From Ostrinia nubilalis (lineage: Eukaryota; Arthropoda; Insecta; Lepidoptera; Crambidae), in NCBI RefSeq assembly GCF_963855985.1, contig NC_087099.1, forward strand, positions 4,370,001 to 4,434,000: a DNA stretch of 64,000 bases, read 5' to 3'. The notes beneath the pieces were generated by a model. It did not search any database, was not told where the DNA came from, and saw only the letters and a program-made list of their open reading frames with translations. Shown in pieces: positions 34,401 through 39,146 of the stretch; the first letter of the stretch is position 1, and each line of letters opens with the position of its first letter. The position numbers and the translations under genes are program-made.

Positions 34401-37127
34401 ATAAATTCAGTCTAGTGGCTTTGAAATCAATAAAATGTCAGTCAATTAACCTCGCGACGACTCGACCTGATGACGTTATATTCTTCATTGCAATATAAAA
34501 ATATCAAACTAGGATGTCCACTACCCTATTGACAAACAGACAAACGATGCGATTTCGTCGCACATCTAGAATCGTGTTAGATTACCTTTTCTTGTTGTCA
34601 CAAATCCCTGATAAATTGTACATGTAAGTATAACAAGACAATCTCCCTTTTTGGGTTTATTAAAATGACGTAATACATATAATGGATATTTATCACATAA
34701 AAATTCTTACTGTACAAAAACTTTCCTGTTAGTAATGAAATGGTTTCAAGGATGGTAAAATTACTTTACTACAAATTATGCATGTTGGCTATTACTTACC
34801 ATGCCACGGCCTCGCTGTAGACAAATCCAGCTGTGGCCCTGCGAACCACCTCGAAGCAGAGGTCAGAGCCATCCATACTGAAAAAATATTTGCCACTATT
34901 AACTTTGATTCTTCAGTCATAATTATTCCCATAACTTCTGTAGGCAATAATAGTGAAGTCATCACAATAGCACAAAATTGTAAAAACAAAACACATCAAC
35001 ATAAAATAGTAGCTATTTTACAACAAAACTGTGCTATATTGTTGTTTTGGACACTCATTCATTTACAGTTTATTTCAAATAGAGATATGACTTAGGCTGA
35101 TTGCACCACCTTATTTTAACCGTAACAATAACAATAACCGGTGCTTTTTGTATGGAGTTTGACAGATTTTTGACGTTTGTCAAAGTTATAAAGTAAGATG
35201 GTGCAACTCAGCCTTAAACTGTCTGTTAAAACAGTTTTAATAATGTCCTCTGATCATTCATCTCTCCATCAACTAATGTTCTTTTTATTATGAATAAATA
35301 ACTTACTATTCAAAGACCATGTAGAGCATTCCCTCGGAGCTGTAAGTCTCGAGGAGCTCCACAATGTGCGGATGTTTCAGCATGTGGCATATCGTAGCCT
35401 CACGCTTCAGATCTGAAATTGTCAACAAAATAATATTATGTACTTCCCTTTTTACTTATTTTAAGCAACTGTCCTCTCAATAGTCTCTGATGTTTTGCTG
35501 TGCCCTTGCACAGGGGGTCACATGTACTTATACCTACCTCTATTTTGTAACACCACTATAAAATTGTAATGTGACATGCCAAAAACTTTTTGAATTTGAA
35601 TTAGTCAACCATGTCTGTACTGTACCATTTCTTTTACGTATCTCTTTATTTTTTTATCATTTTGGTGTACAATAATGTGTTATCTATGTATTACTAAGAA
35701 CTCTCTGTTATTTACTGTTGTTTACCAAGCAGATTTTGTTGATATAAATAAACATTCTCAGTGAAACTGCTGCCAAGACGTAGTTAAAATTTGTAATGCA
35801 TCATCAATTCAATGACTGGGAACAAAATTGTTTGCGTAGAGCAAAAATTATTTGTCATAGTCTCTATTTGGCAAAAGAATATGACGAATTCAATAGTTCT
35901 AGCAAAGGTTTTATATAGATTTCCAATATTGCATTCTGAGTCACTAAAAAAATATTTGTTAGTCAATTATTTTTGAATTATTAATACATTTTAGCTTAGT
36001 TGAGATGCCAATTACAACCTTCCAACTATGTAACTCAGTGTAATTTTTTATATCACCGTTCTAAGTAAGGTGTTAAGCTATAAAAAATAAAATTGTACCT
36101 GCAGTACTCAATCCAGGGCTTGCAGTGAAGCGGGCAACATCAACGATTTTGACCGCAAATTGCTGACCGGTCTGGCGGTGCACACATCTTCGCACCAAGC
36201 TGAATGGTCCCCTAGTAGAAATAATTTAAGTTTAATAAAGGTTCTGGGGTTTTTGAGACAGAATAGAATAATAGGCAGAATGAATGATGGAAGGATAAAA
36301 TCTGGCCGACTTTGGGATGGATTTAATGGACAGGGTTAAACTAACAGACAACAATGAAAAATGTGGAGCCTTAAGTCCAGAGAATATTGTTCTAGGGACA
36401 TTTTATGAAATATTGAAATTACTTATATTAAAATTATCATACAGACTCTTAACACAAATAATCATTTAATTTAATAGATTCTTAGTTCTTACTACTTGTG
36501 ATTAATTTGATCTATTATAATCAGAGAAGTTTATTTTAACTAAGCAGCAAGTAAGAATACATGAAATTGGTATTTGTCGACTTGATTTACTTTCTTAGTC
36601 AAGACATATTATTTCAATTTAAGTGTATTATGAAGTCTTCATTACATATTAATTTCTATCTGTCACCAACTAGGAAATGTGCACACTAAATTATTACTTT
36701 GTAGACTTCTTAATGATGCATGATTTAAAAGTAATTTAATGCTAATTAATTTAAACAATTAGTAACAATGACATGAAATAAATGTATCACTTTATAACTT
36801 TGATGTTTTATTACAGCAAAAAGAAATTATTATTTTTTAGTGCAGAAACTATTGATAAATTACAATTTTACATATTTTATAATATGATATAATTATTTTG
36901 TAATATTCAAGTGTTTTTGATACAGACTAACATTTTAATATTTAATGATTGACCAGGTCTAATCACTACAGAGACTGGACCTACATTCAAAACATTACGC
37001 GCGCTTTATTTGCAAAGGCTCGTGAGTCTGACAATATCATCCAAGGTTGGGCTCAAAAGTGTACTTACTTCCCAATTATTTCACAGAGCTCGTACACATC
37101 GTCGAATAGCACTTCGTCTTCAGCCAT
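4242..37127 (-). CDS. CASK: CASK/Caki MAGUK scaffold kinase, N-terminal half (gene span, 10 exons)
   Basis: This is the spliced gene for the membrane-associated guanylate kinase CASK, a synaptic and junctional scaffold that binds neurexin, Mint and Veli partners. Ten exons on the minus strand join in consistent phase to give 444 codons without a stop. In order they encode a CaM-kinase-like domain (about residues 1-275), a basic autoregulatory-type linker, and the L27 pair (about 335-444). The kinase has CASK's unusual residues: Lys41, HRD Asp141, Cys146 where kinases usually have Asn, and GFG at 162-164 instead of DFG. These are the residues linked to Mg-independent activity in the family. 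The PDZ, SH3, Hook and GK parts are not in the window and should lie beyond position 1. Introns are long and filled with transposons and with tail copies of exons 5, 6, 8 and 10. Recognition is by similarity recalled from the family; no search was run. Confidence 0.93.
4511..4667. mobile_element. Small MITE in CASK intron 9
   Basis: GAGCCAAAGGC near the left end and GTGCTTTGGCTC at the right form short inverted ends around a GC-rich 155-bp body. Confidence 0.5.
4737..5690 (+). mobile_element. tRNA-derived SINE, split by a foldback element
   Basis: The head at 4737-4795 (GGCCGTTTGGTGTAGTGGTT) and the tail from 5465 (box B-like GGGTTCGATTCCC and a body ending in ATTTATTTATTT) belong to the same SINE family as the copy at 55008. 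The middle is another element. Confidence 0.78.
4796..5464. mobile_element. Foldback element with minisatellite arms and 9-bp target duplication
   Basis: GGTCCCGGG at 4787-4795 is repeated at 5465-5473, flanking an element with ends CTTCAGGTTCAG / CTGAACCTGAAG. The arms are tandem AATTCCCAAAATGTCC-type units (4806-4970, and inverted at 5310-5455). The symmetry continues inward through TACTATTATGATG and AGTCCTCATAG to an AT-rich centre. Confidence 0.78.
5819..5940 (-). CDS. CASK: CASK exon 9 (L27N)
   Basis: The 122-bp exon has a CCGCAG acceptor and a GTAAGG donor. It encodes [15 protein letters not shown], then [19 protein letters not shown], matching the first L27 domain of CASK, which pairs with Dlg/SAP97-type L27 partners. 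It is single-copy. Confidence 0.9.
6079..8027. mobile_element. Long-TIR DNA element carrying a CXC-domain ORF
   Basis: The ends are TAGTCCAGTCATT at 6079 and AATGACTGGACTA at 8027. The inverted arms are about 490-500 bp each (6079-6570 and 7528-8027) and strongly conserved. The unique centre of about 950 bp holds the ORF at 6811-7245 and short runs of T/A. Confidence 0.8.
6811..7245 (-). CDS. CXC (tesmin-like) Cys-rich protein fragment, transposon-encoded
   Basis: The 144-residue ORF has [15 protein letters not shown], then a CXC-type cluster (Cys54, 56, 60, 64, 66, 73, 77, 80, 85) around [10 protein letters not shown], two aspartate runs at about 95-105, and a basic C-terminal tail PGPSKRKK. 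Such C-termini occur on uncharacterised repeat-associated proteins in insects. It is probably the tail of a larger element protein whose earlier part is missing. No catalytic domain is visible. Confidence 0.6.
   Translation of the reverse strand: MRQHIFRTYLQVQTWLGFFKDPQRWGWRQTNRGLEPITSTAEPAPPELLKLISCKCKGNCEAACGCRKAGISCSVICMHCSGKTCSNVARVDILLDDDDDVWNDDDDDALIESASFPTVQQTQQLEEFTEDEDLQPGPSKRKKT
8028..9002. other. CASK intron 8, diverse repeat fragments
   Basis: No gene recognised. It contains pieces that look like dispersed moth repeats: a TGATGATGAT tail near 8250, and CATAGACACCCGCAG...TTGCCGGCCTTTGCGTCC at 8725-8790. Confidence 0.5.
9001..9011. mobile_element. Remnant right end of the 2,332-bp transposon family
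   Basis: The sequence AACACCCTGTA directly precedes the first array unit, as it does in front of segments 2 and 3. The rest of that copy is not recognisable upstream. Confidence 0.45.
9012..10635 (-). repeat. CASK exon-8 tail array, segment 1 (about 13 units)
   Basis: Units are 113 or 139 bp and head to tail. Each contains the 3' part of exon 8 (acidic [14 protein letters not shown] to [10 protein letters not shown] in one frame), the GTCAGT donor, and a 20-nt GT...AG linker before the exon restarts at AAGTCCAACAGCCGG. The 113-bp form lacks a 26-bp piece. The unit is not a multiple of three, so all long ORFs across it change frame. Confidence 0.88.
12401..12490 (+). CDS. Putative first exon with DUF4817-like HTH N-terminus, copy 1
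   Basis: An ATG opens 30 codons, [20 protein letters not shown] then [10 protein letters not shown], ending at a good donor GTGAGT. The pattern (aromatic residue, YGxAxGNAxEA-like) resembles the start of DUF4817 helix-turn-helix proteins associated with mariner-type transposases. No following exon was identified inside the element, so it may be a leftover of the transposase gene. The family call is from memory. Confidence 0.45.
12627..12649. repeat. CA dinucleotide microsatellite
   Basis: An uninterrupted CA run inside transposon copy 1; the equivalent run is near 16468-16489 in copy 2. Confidence 0.9.
12968..14476 (-). repeat. CASK exon-8 tail array, segment 2 (about 11 units)
   Basis: This is the same unit family as at 9012-10635, mostly the 139-bp form, with two 142-bp units carrying the parent-like GCGCAAGCGCCGAG variant. 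It lies between the two 2,332-bp transposon copies. Confidence 0.88.
14477..16808. mobile_element. 2,332-bp TIR transposon in exon-8 array, copy 2
   Basis: It is nearly identical to the copy at 10636-12967 and the same length, with a handful of substitutions and compensating one-base length changes. Each copy sits beside similar array units, so the pair probably arose by duplication of a 3.84-kb block rather than by two insertions. Confidence 0.78.
16242..16331 (+). CDS. Putative first exon with DUF4817-like HTH N-terminus, copy 2
   Basis: Same 30-codon exon and GTGAGT donor as at 12401-12490, inside the second transposon copy. Confidence 0.45.
16809..17629 (-). repeat. CASK exon-8 tail array, segment 3 (about 6 units) abutting the parent exon
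   Basis: This segment continues directly into the complete exon 8 at 17630-17804. The parent exon reads GCGCAAGCGCCGAGCGTC at the variable site, and some array units share part of this state. Confidence 0.88.
17630..17804 (-). CDS. CASK: CASK exon 8 (CaM-binding-type linker into L27), parent copy
   Basis: The 175-bp exon lies between a TTTCCAG acceptor and a GTCAGT donor. It encodes [20 protein letters not shown], then basic [14 protein letters not shown], an acidic stretch [10 protein letters not shown] and the start of L27N. Only this copy has the 5' half of the exon. Its 3' part is the seed for about thirty downstream tandem units down to 9012. Confidence 0.9.
17932..18054 (-). CDS. CASK: CASK exon 7 (kinase C-terminal helices)
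   Basis: The exon is exactly 41 codons between a TTACAG acceptor and a GTAAGT donor. It encodes [20 protein letters not shown] then [20 protein letters not shown], the end of the kinase-like domain. No duplicated copies were seen around it. Confidence 0.92.
18311..18436 (-). pseudogene. CASK exon-6 tail copy a (in-frame stop)
   Basis: A 126-bp copy of the exon-6 3' part with a weak donor GTTAGT. It begins LYGKPVDE then stops (TAA), so inclusion would end the protein. A TTTCATCCAG acceptor-like sequence precedes it. Confidence 0.85.
18496..18621 (-). other. CASK exon-6 tail copy b (open, 42 codons)
   Basis: A complete 126-bp core reading [20 protein letters not shown] to [12 protein letters not shown] without a stop. 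The donor is GTGAGT. It is separated from copy c by 53 nt that start GT and end CAG. Confidence 0.85.
18675..18800 (-). other. CASK exon-6 tail copy c (open, 42 codons)
   Basis: A complete 126-bp core, [12 protein letters not shown]..., with a GTAAGA donor like the parent. It is 53 nt from copy d. Confidence 0.85.
18854..18979 (-). other. CASK exon-6 tail copy d (open, 42 codons)
   Basis: A complete 126-bp core with [12 protein letters not shown] as in the parent and a GTAAGA-type donor (GTAAGAGTCC). It is 53 nt from copy e. Confidence 0.85.
19033..19158 (-). other. CASK exon-6 tail copy e (open, most divergent)
   Basis: The 126-bp core is open but has several amino-acid changes: [20 protein letters not shown]. 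The donor is GTAAGA. A TGTTTCATCCAG acceptor-like sequence lies upstream, better than the one before copies b-d. Confidence 0.85.
19218..19332 (-). pseudogene. CASK exon-6 tail copy f (11-bp deletion)
   Basis: A 115-bp copy missing 11 bp around the LLVGYLPF codons, so it shifts frame. The donor is GTAAGT. A palindrome of the linker sequence at about 19355-19400 lies between it and the parent exon. Confidence 0.85.
19430..19605 (-). CDS. CASK: CASK exon 6 (activation segment to helix G), parent copy
   Basis: The 176-bp exon has a TTCCAG acceptor and a GTAAGA donor. It encodes [17 protein letters not shown], then [20 protein letters not shown] and [16 protein letters not shown] (residues 180-238). 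It is the full-length member of a seven-copy series; the six downstream copies contain only the last 126 bp or a shortened form. A snapback MITE begins about 30 bp upstream of the acceptor. Confidence 0.92.
19635..19849. mobile_element. Snapback MITE next to the exon-6 acceptor
   Basis: The element is almost fully palindromic: TAAAGCCTGGTCCGTGAGCA at the left pairs with TGCTCACGGACCAGGCTTTA at the right, and GCTACCCATCCCTATCGCTC pairs further in. A short GC-rich loop lies at about 19735-19755. Confidence 0.85.
20365..20880. mobile_element. Possible inverted-repeat element
   Basis: CGCGTGACGTACATTCACAGTG at the left resembles, in inverse, CACTGTAATATGACGTCACGCG at the right. The interior has two related copies of a CCTTCCAGCTCCATCAT segment. 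Limits are approximate. Confidence 0.45.
21943..22112. mobile_element. MITE with GCCAAACCAACGCG ends
   Basis: The ends GGCCAAACCAACGCGT and ACGCGTTGGTTTGGC are inverted around a GC-rich core containing TCATTGGTCGCGGCGATC. It is related to the element at 33974-34075. Confidence 0.7.
22662..22893 (+). repeat. Two-copy tandem duplication (about 116 bp unit)
   Basis: TAGTTATATTTATATTATTA... to GAGCTTGCCTTCCAT is present twice in a row with two base differences. Each unit contains an imperfect hairpin, ATGCGTGTAGGCCAC with GTGGCCCACACACGCAT. Confidence 0.9.
23667..23815 (-). pseudogene. CASK exon-5 tail copy G
   Basis: The most distant clear copy, 10 kb from the parent exon, with the HRAVRPRC variant and an intact donor and TGACGTCA. 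Its flanks match copies B and C. A small degenerate piece of the same exon also lies at about 23295-23345. Confidence 0.86.
23900..24235. repeat. TGACTC/TACGTCA minisatellite, block 1
   Basis: A degenerate tandem repeat of about 18-29 bp built on ATGACTCGGATACGTCACTC with an optional TATAAA spacer. Confidence 0.85.
24246..25410. mobile_element. Composite inverted-repeat element
   Basis: About 85 bp at 24246-24330 (ACCGACTCCAAAAAACC... to AATTATTAATATT) is inverted at 25326-25410. A second palindrome, GGTATACCATGATTGATACT with its complement, lies at 24342-24440. The interior up to 25320 has no recognised coding function. Confidence 0.65.
25480..25915. repeat. Dispersed moth repeat, GTCGGTTGAAAAG end
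   Basis: It contains two copies of CGGCGGAGATATTGCGTATA...CACCCTTGGGGG, a poly-A run near 25840 and the end TTTTTTGAAGTCGGTTGAAA. It resembles a common lepidopteran interspersed repeat; class not assigned. Confidence 0.5.
25932..26195 (-). pseudogene. CASK exon-5 tail copy F, rearranged
   Basis: Broken into pieces: 25932-26026 matches the exon end and donor, 26028-26056 matches the RYCHEND region after an internal deletion, and about 26138-26195 is a second fragment of the middle. The copy cannot encode the segment. Confidence 0.8.
26200..27190. other. CASK intron 5, no feature recognised
   Basis: AT-rich sequence with an isolated short ORF at 26582-26788 that shows no recognisable domain. 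Confidence 0.55.
27194..27571 (-). mobile_element. Helitron-like element (Lep1 type)
   Basis: On the minus strand it starts TACTAATATTATAAAGGCGAA and ends with a GC-rich hairpin region and GCTAGT, the CTAG-type terminus. It includes the CCGATTTT...GAAATTT-type middle in altered form. Confidence 0.6.
27580..27645. repeat. Palindrome
   Basis: ATCCAAACTAATATTTACT and its inverse AGTAAATATTAGTTTGGAT lie around a short spacer. Confidence 0.8.
27700..27893 (+). mobile_element. Helitron-like element (Lep1 type)
   Basis: It runs from TCTAATATTATAAAGAGG to CGCGGGCGAAGCGGCGGGCG and AAAGCTAGT. The terminal GC hairpin followed by CTAG is typical of the Helitron 3' end. Confidence 0.68.
27900..28930. 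other. CASK intron 5, no gene recognised
   Basis: Intron sequence including a dispersed repeat piece near 28290-28490. No coding signal. Confidence 0.5.
29620..29769 (-). pseudogene. CASK exon-5 tail copy E
   Basis: A truncated copy with the HRAVRPRC variant and a different upstream junction (GTCTCAAACTGTCTCCGC...). The nearby palindrome is TGACGTCA preceded by AGC. Confidence 0.86.
30466..30616 (-). other. CASK exon-5 tail copy D (parent-like coding)
   Basis: The only truncated copy keeping [20 protein letters not shown] and the GFG segment. An open frame continues upstream from [11 protein letters not shown] to LLVNC and joins it in frame. A CT-rich tract followed by CGAG upstream could act as an acceptor. 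No evidence of use is visible. Confidence 0.85.
31206..31354 (-). pseudogene. CASK exon-5 tail copy C
   Basis: Nearly the same as copy B, with the HRAVRPRC variant and a preserved donor. Confidence 0.88.
32312..32460 (-). pseudogene. CASK exon-5 tail copy B
   Basis: A truncated copy with the HRAVRPRC variant and the CHEND codons altered ([11 protein letters not shown]). Donor and TGACGTCA are kept. The flank continues in the same frame as [19 protein letters not shown] upstream. Confidence 0.88.
33040..33190 (-). pseudogene. CASK exon-5 tail copy A
   Basis: A copy of the exon from the RYCHEND codons to the donor. It keeps GTGATG and the adjacent TGACGTCA. The 5' part of the exon ([10 protein letters not shown]) and its acceptor are missing. 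It reads HRAVRPRC instead of HRDVRPHC, losing the HRD aspartate. Confidence 0.88.
33753..33934 (-). CDS. CASK: CASK exon 5 (catalytic loop and GFG motif), parent copy
   Basis: This is the only complete copy of an exon whose 3' part is repeated at least six more times at lower coordinates. The acceptor is TTCCAG at 33935-33940 and the donor is GTGATG at 33747-33752. It encodes [16 protein letters not shown], then [12 protein letters not shown] and VKLGGFGVA, giving residues 119-180. It has Asp141, Cys146 and the GFG triplet characteristic of CASK. The intron just after the donor contains a perfect TGACGTCA palindrome. Confidence 0.92.
33974..34075. mobile_element. MITE with CCACACCAACGCGTG ends
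   Basis: CAACCACACCAACGCGTGCG and CGCACGCGTTGGTGTGGTTG-type ends are inverted around ATCAAAGGCCAGTGACAGG and its inverse. It lies 40 bp upstream of the exon-5 acceptor. Confidence 0.78.
34091..34257 (+). mobile_element. tRNA-derived SINE
   Basis: The head TAGCCGAACGGTGAAGGGGT resembles a tRNA D-arm/box A region, and GGGTTCGAATCCC is a perfect box B. A non-tRNA body follows, ending in an AT-rich tail. It is not a functional tRNA because the acceptor stem cannot close. Confidence 0.72.
34800..34877 (-). CDS. CASK: CASK exon 4
   Basis: The 78-bp exon has a poly-T CAG acceptor and a GTAAGT donor. It encodes [20 protein letters not shown] then SEAVA, the start of the kinase C-lobe. The codon split across the exon 4/5 junction reads Cys119, where the vertebrate protein has Ser. 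Confidence 0.91.
35092..35217. mobile_element. MITE, PIF/Harbinger-like (TTA target), copy 1
   Basis: TTA flanks an element with ends GGCTGATTGCACCACCTTA and its near-inverse GATGGTGCAACTCAGCC. The core contains TTGACAGATTTTTGACGTTT. The second family member is at 49815. Confidence 0.75.
35307..35412 (-). CDS. CASK: CASK exon 3 (kinase N-lobe, helix C)
   Basis: The 106-bp exon lies between a TTTCAG acceptor and a GTAAGT donor. It encodes [20 protein letters not shown] followed by the hinge [14 protein letters not shown]. This region carries the helix-C glutamate and the hinge of the kinase-like domain and is very close to animal CASK proteins. Confidence 0.92.
36099..36211 (-). CDS. CASK: CASK exon 2 (glycine loop and catalytic lysine)
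   Basis: The acceptor is CTAG at 36212-36215 and the donor is GTACAA. It encodes residues 20-58, including the glycine-loop piece GPFSLVRR and FAVKIVDVA with Lys41, the ATP-contacting lysine of the family. The 113-bp length fits the phases on both sides. Confidence 0.92.
36212..37068 (-). other. CASK intron 1
   Basis: AT-rich intron without recognised elements. Splice sites are GTAAGT and CTAG. Confidence 0.7.
37069..37127 (-). CDS. CASK: CASK exon 1 (start codon)
   Basis: The exon encodes [19 protein letters not shown] plus two bases of the next codon, the conserved N-terminus of CASK. The donor is GTAAGT at 37063-37068. The start is chosen because the protein begins directly with this conserved N-terminal motif, as in its homologues. 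Confidence 0.93.
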
Positions 37128-38978
37128 TATGATCTAACACAAGCACAGTTCACCAGATCTCAGAAAAAGGTTTCAAACATTTTCACACAGCCTTCCGTGC
37201 CCAGGATAAAAAGGTTACGCCCAGGGAGTAAATTCTTAATTTCTAAAGCCACTAACTATTAAATGAACACCACTTGATATTTGAACAGGAAGTCTTGAGT
37301 TGTGATCGTAAATAAATCACGGAAAAACATGATTAACCCTAAATAGTGCATTTTATATCATAAAATTACGACTTGTATTTTCTAATACGATTTCAAAAAG
37401 GATATCAGAACAATATTAAAGATTCGGAAAGTAAAATACAATACTATAGTAAAATTACGTGCAGAATAGTGAATCTTATAATTAATTGTGTTAAAATAGC
37501 AAAATTATTAATTCGATTATTTTTTAAAATCAGAAAATAGTTTTATTTTCTTTTGACATTAGATACTACGAGGGTTGCAAAAGTCTGTAGTGAAGTGAGC
37601 TGCGAATTGGAATCAATGTTGCCATTCTAAGACAAAAATGACCGAATAGTAGTTTTAGTTATTTTTCCATAAATAGAATCTTTATATCAATGATGAAAAT
37701 TACAATAAAAAAAAATGAAATAATTTATATTTTGCACCAGTAAATAAAGATTGATAATATTTATTGGTAATTGACAGCAAAATAATTAATGATGTAAGTC
37801 AAGGATGCACAATTCGCGGCCCGCCATCGATCTTATAAAAATAGGGTAATTGTAACAATTTTAATTCTGAACCATTATTCATTTTTTTAATTTTCTGTGT
37901 CCCAAATATCAATAATAAATAAATATTATGTAATAATAATAGACGATTTGATACCATTCCGCAATAATTCGAAATCATAACTTTATAAAAAAATCAATAA
38001 ACTTCATTGTGATCTTAAAAACTTAGTTAATTTTAAATTACCTGTAAATTACGATTATTGGTCACAATGTAATTAGCAAAAGTAGGTAGTCTGATTGAAT
38101 TGACAAAATAGTGACGTCACTTGCCTAAAATGCCAAACAAAATCTATGGGTGAGTTTCGTTTTGTCAGTTTTAAAAGTAAGCACGTCAATTGATTATTGG
38201 TGTCAATCTTGGTTATTCGTCCAAGGTGTCATCAACACGTTTATTGACTTTATTAAAACAATATCGTCTGTTTCCAAATACTCAATTTAACGATTAATTC
38301 TGTTAAAGATACCTACAATTAATATTATGCCTACCTAAAAAAGTATTGTTTATCTAACCAAAGAAATATAAACTATCTTTACTAATTTTTGATAATGGCA
38401 AAATTTCCCGAAACAATAAGATTTTACGTGGTTTACGTGGACCCTCAGGGAAGATCTTATTTTTTTTAATAAATTATTATTGTTACTAACTTACTTTAAC
38501 ATAGGCATAGTAAAGTGCATAATTTAGGATAAGTTAGGCTTTTTTTCAAGAGTGCGGAACACAGTTTATTAATTGCTACCATTTTCAAATCCAAGATATC
38601 ACTACAAAACTTTTACAAAAGTAATGATTCTAAATAACTTCATAGTTTTATTACAGAAATAAAACAATCTATAATTTCTTAAACTTTATTTTCACAATAA
38701 ATTAATTTATTCTTATATCAAAATAAGATGTCTCTCACATTTAACATTTAATTTTACAATTAAAATCATTCTTTCTAAGTTGGTGGTGGTTCTTATAAGA
38801 TAAAAAGTTAAGGTATAAAAGTACTATATTATGTATAGTTCATAATCTCAATTTCAAAAAGTAACTAGGTACTTACAAAGTCTTATTTTGAAAAGTTGAC
38901 CTAAATATTAATTAATTGTAATACACTAGACTACACTCAAATTGTTCTACATTAAGTAAAATTTTCATTACAAATTTA
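37128..38978. other. Intergenic region between Kal1 and CASK
   Basis: This AT-rich spacer must hold the Kal1 3' UTR and the CASK promoter and 5' UTR. No ORF, tandem array or clear core promoter motif was recognised. Confidence 0.6.
38685..38690 (-). terminator. Candidate Kal1 polyadenylation signal
   Basis: AATAAA on the minus strand, about 290 nt after the Kal1 stop codon. Other AATAAA-like words occur nearby in this AT-rich sequence, so the choice is tentative. Confidence 0.35.
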
Positions 38979-39146
38979 TCAAGTGTTACAATTTAAACTC
39001 GTAGCGTTAATTTTTTGTTTAAAGTATTCACATCCAGGCACATTTATTATTAGTTCAGAATCAGGTTTCTTCGATTTTCGTGACCTATTAACTTTTATTT
39101 TATAGCTGCAGCGGTAATTGAGTTCGTAAATTTCGAAAGTATTTTT
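38979..39146 (-). CDS. Kal1: Kal1 exon 9 (C-terminus and stop)
   Basis: The exon starts after a TTTCAG acceptor and ends in TGA at 38979-38981. It encodes FEIYELNYRCSYKIKVNRSR, then a cysteine-containing tail, matching the end of the third FnIII module. Unlike the vertebrate protein there is no further FnIII module or histidine-rich tail. Confidence 0.86.
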   Translation of the reverse strand, partial: KNTFEIYELNYRCSYKIKVNRSRKSKKPDSELIINVPGCEYFKQKINATSLNCNT

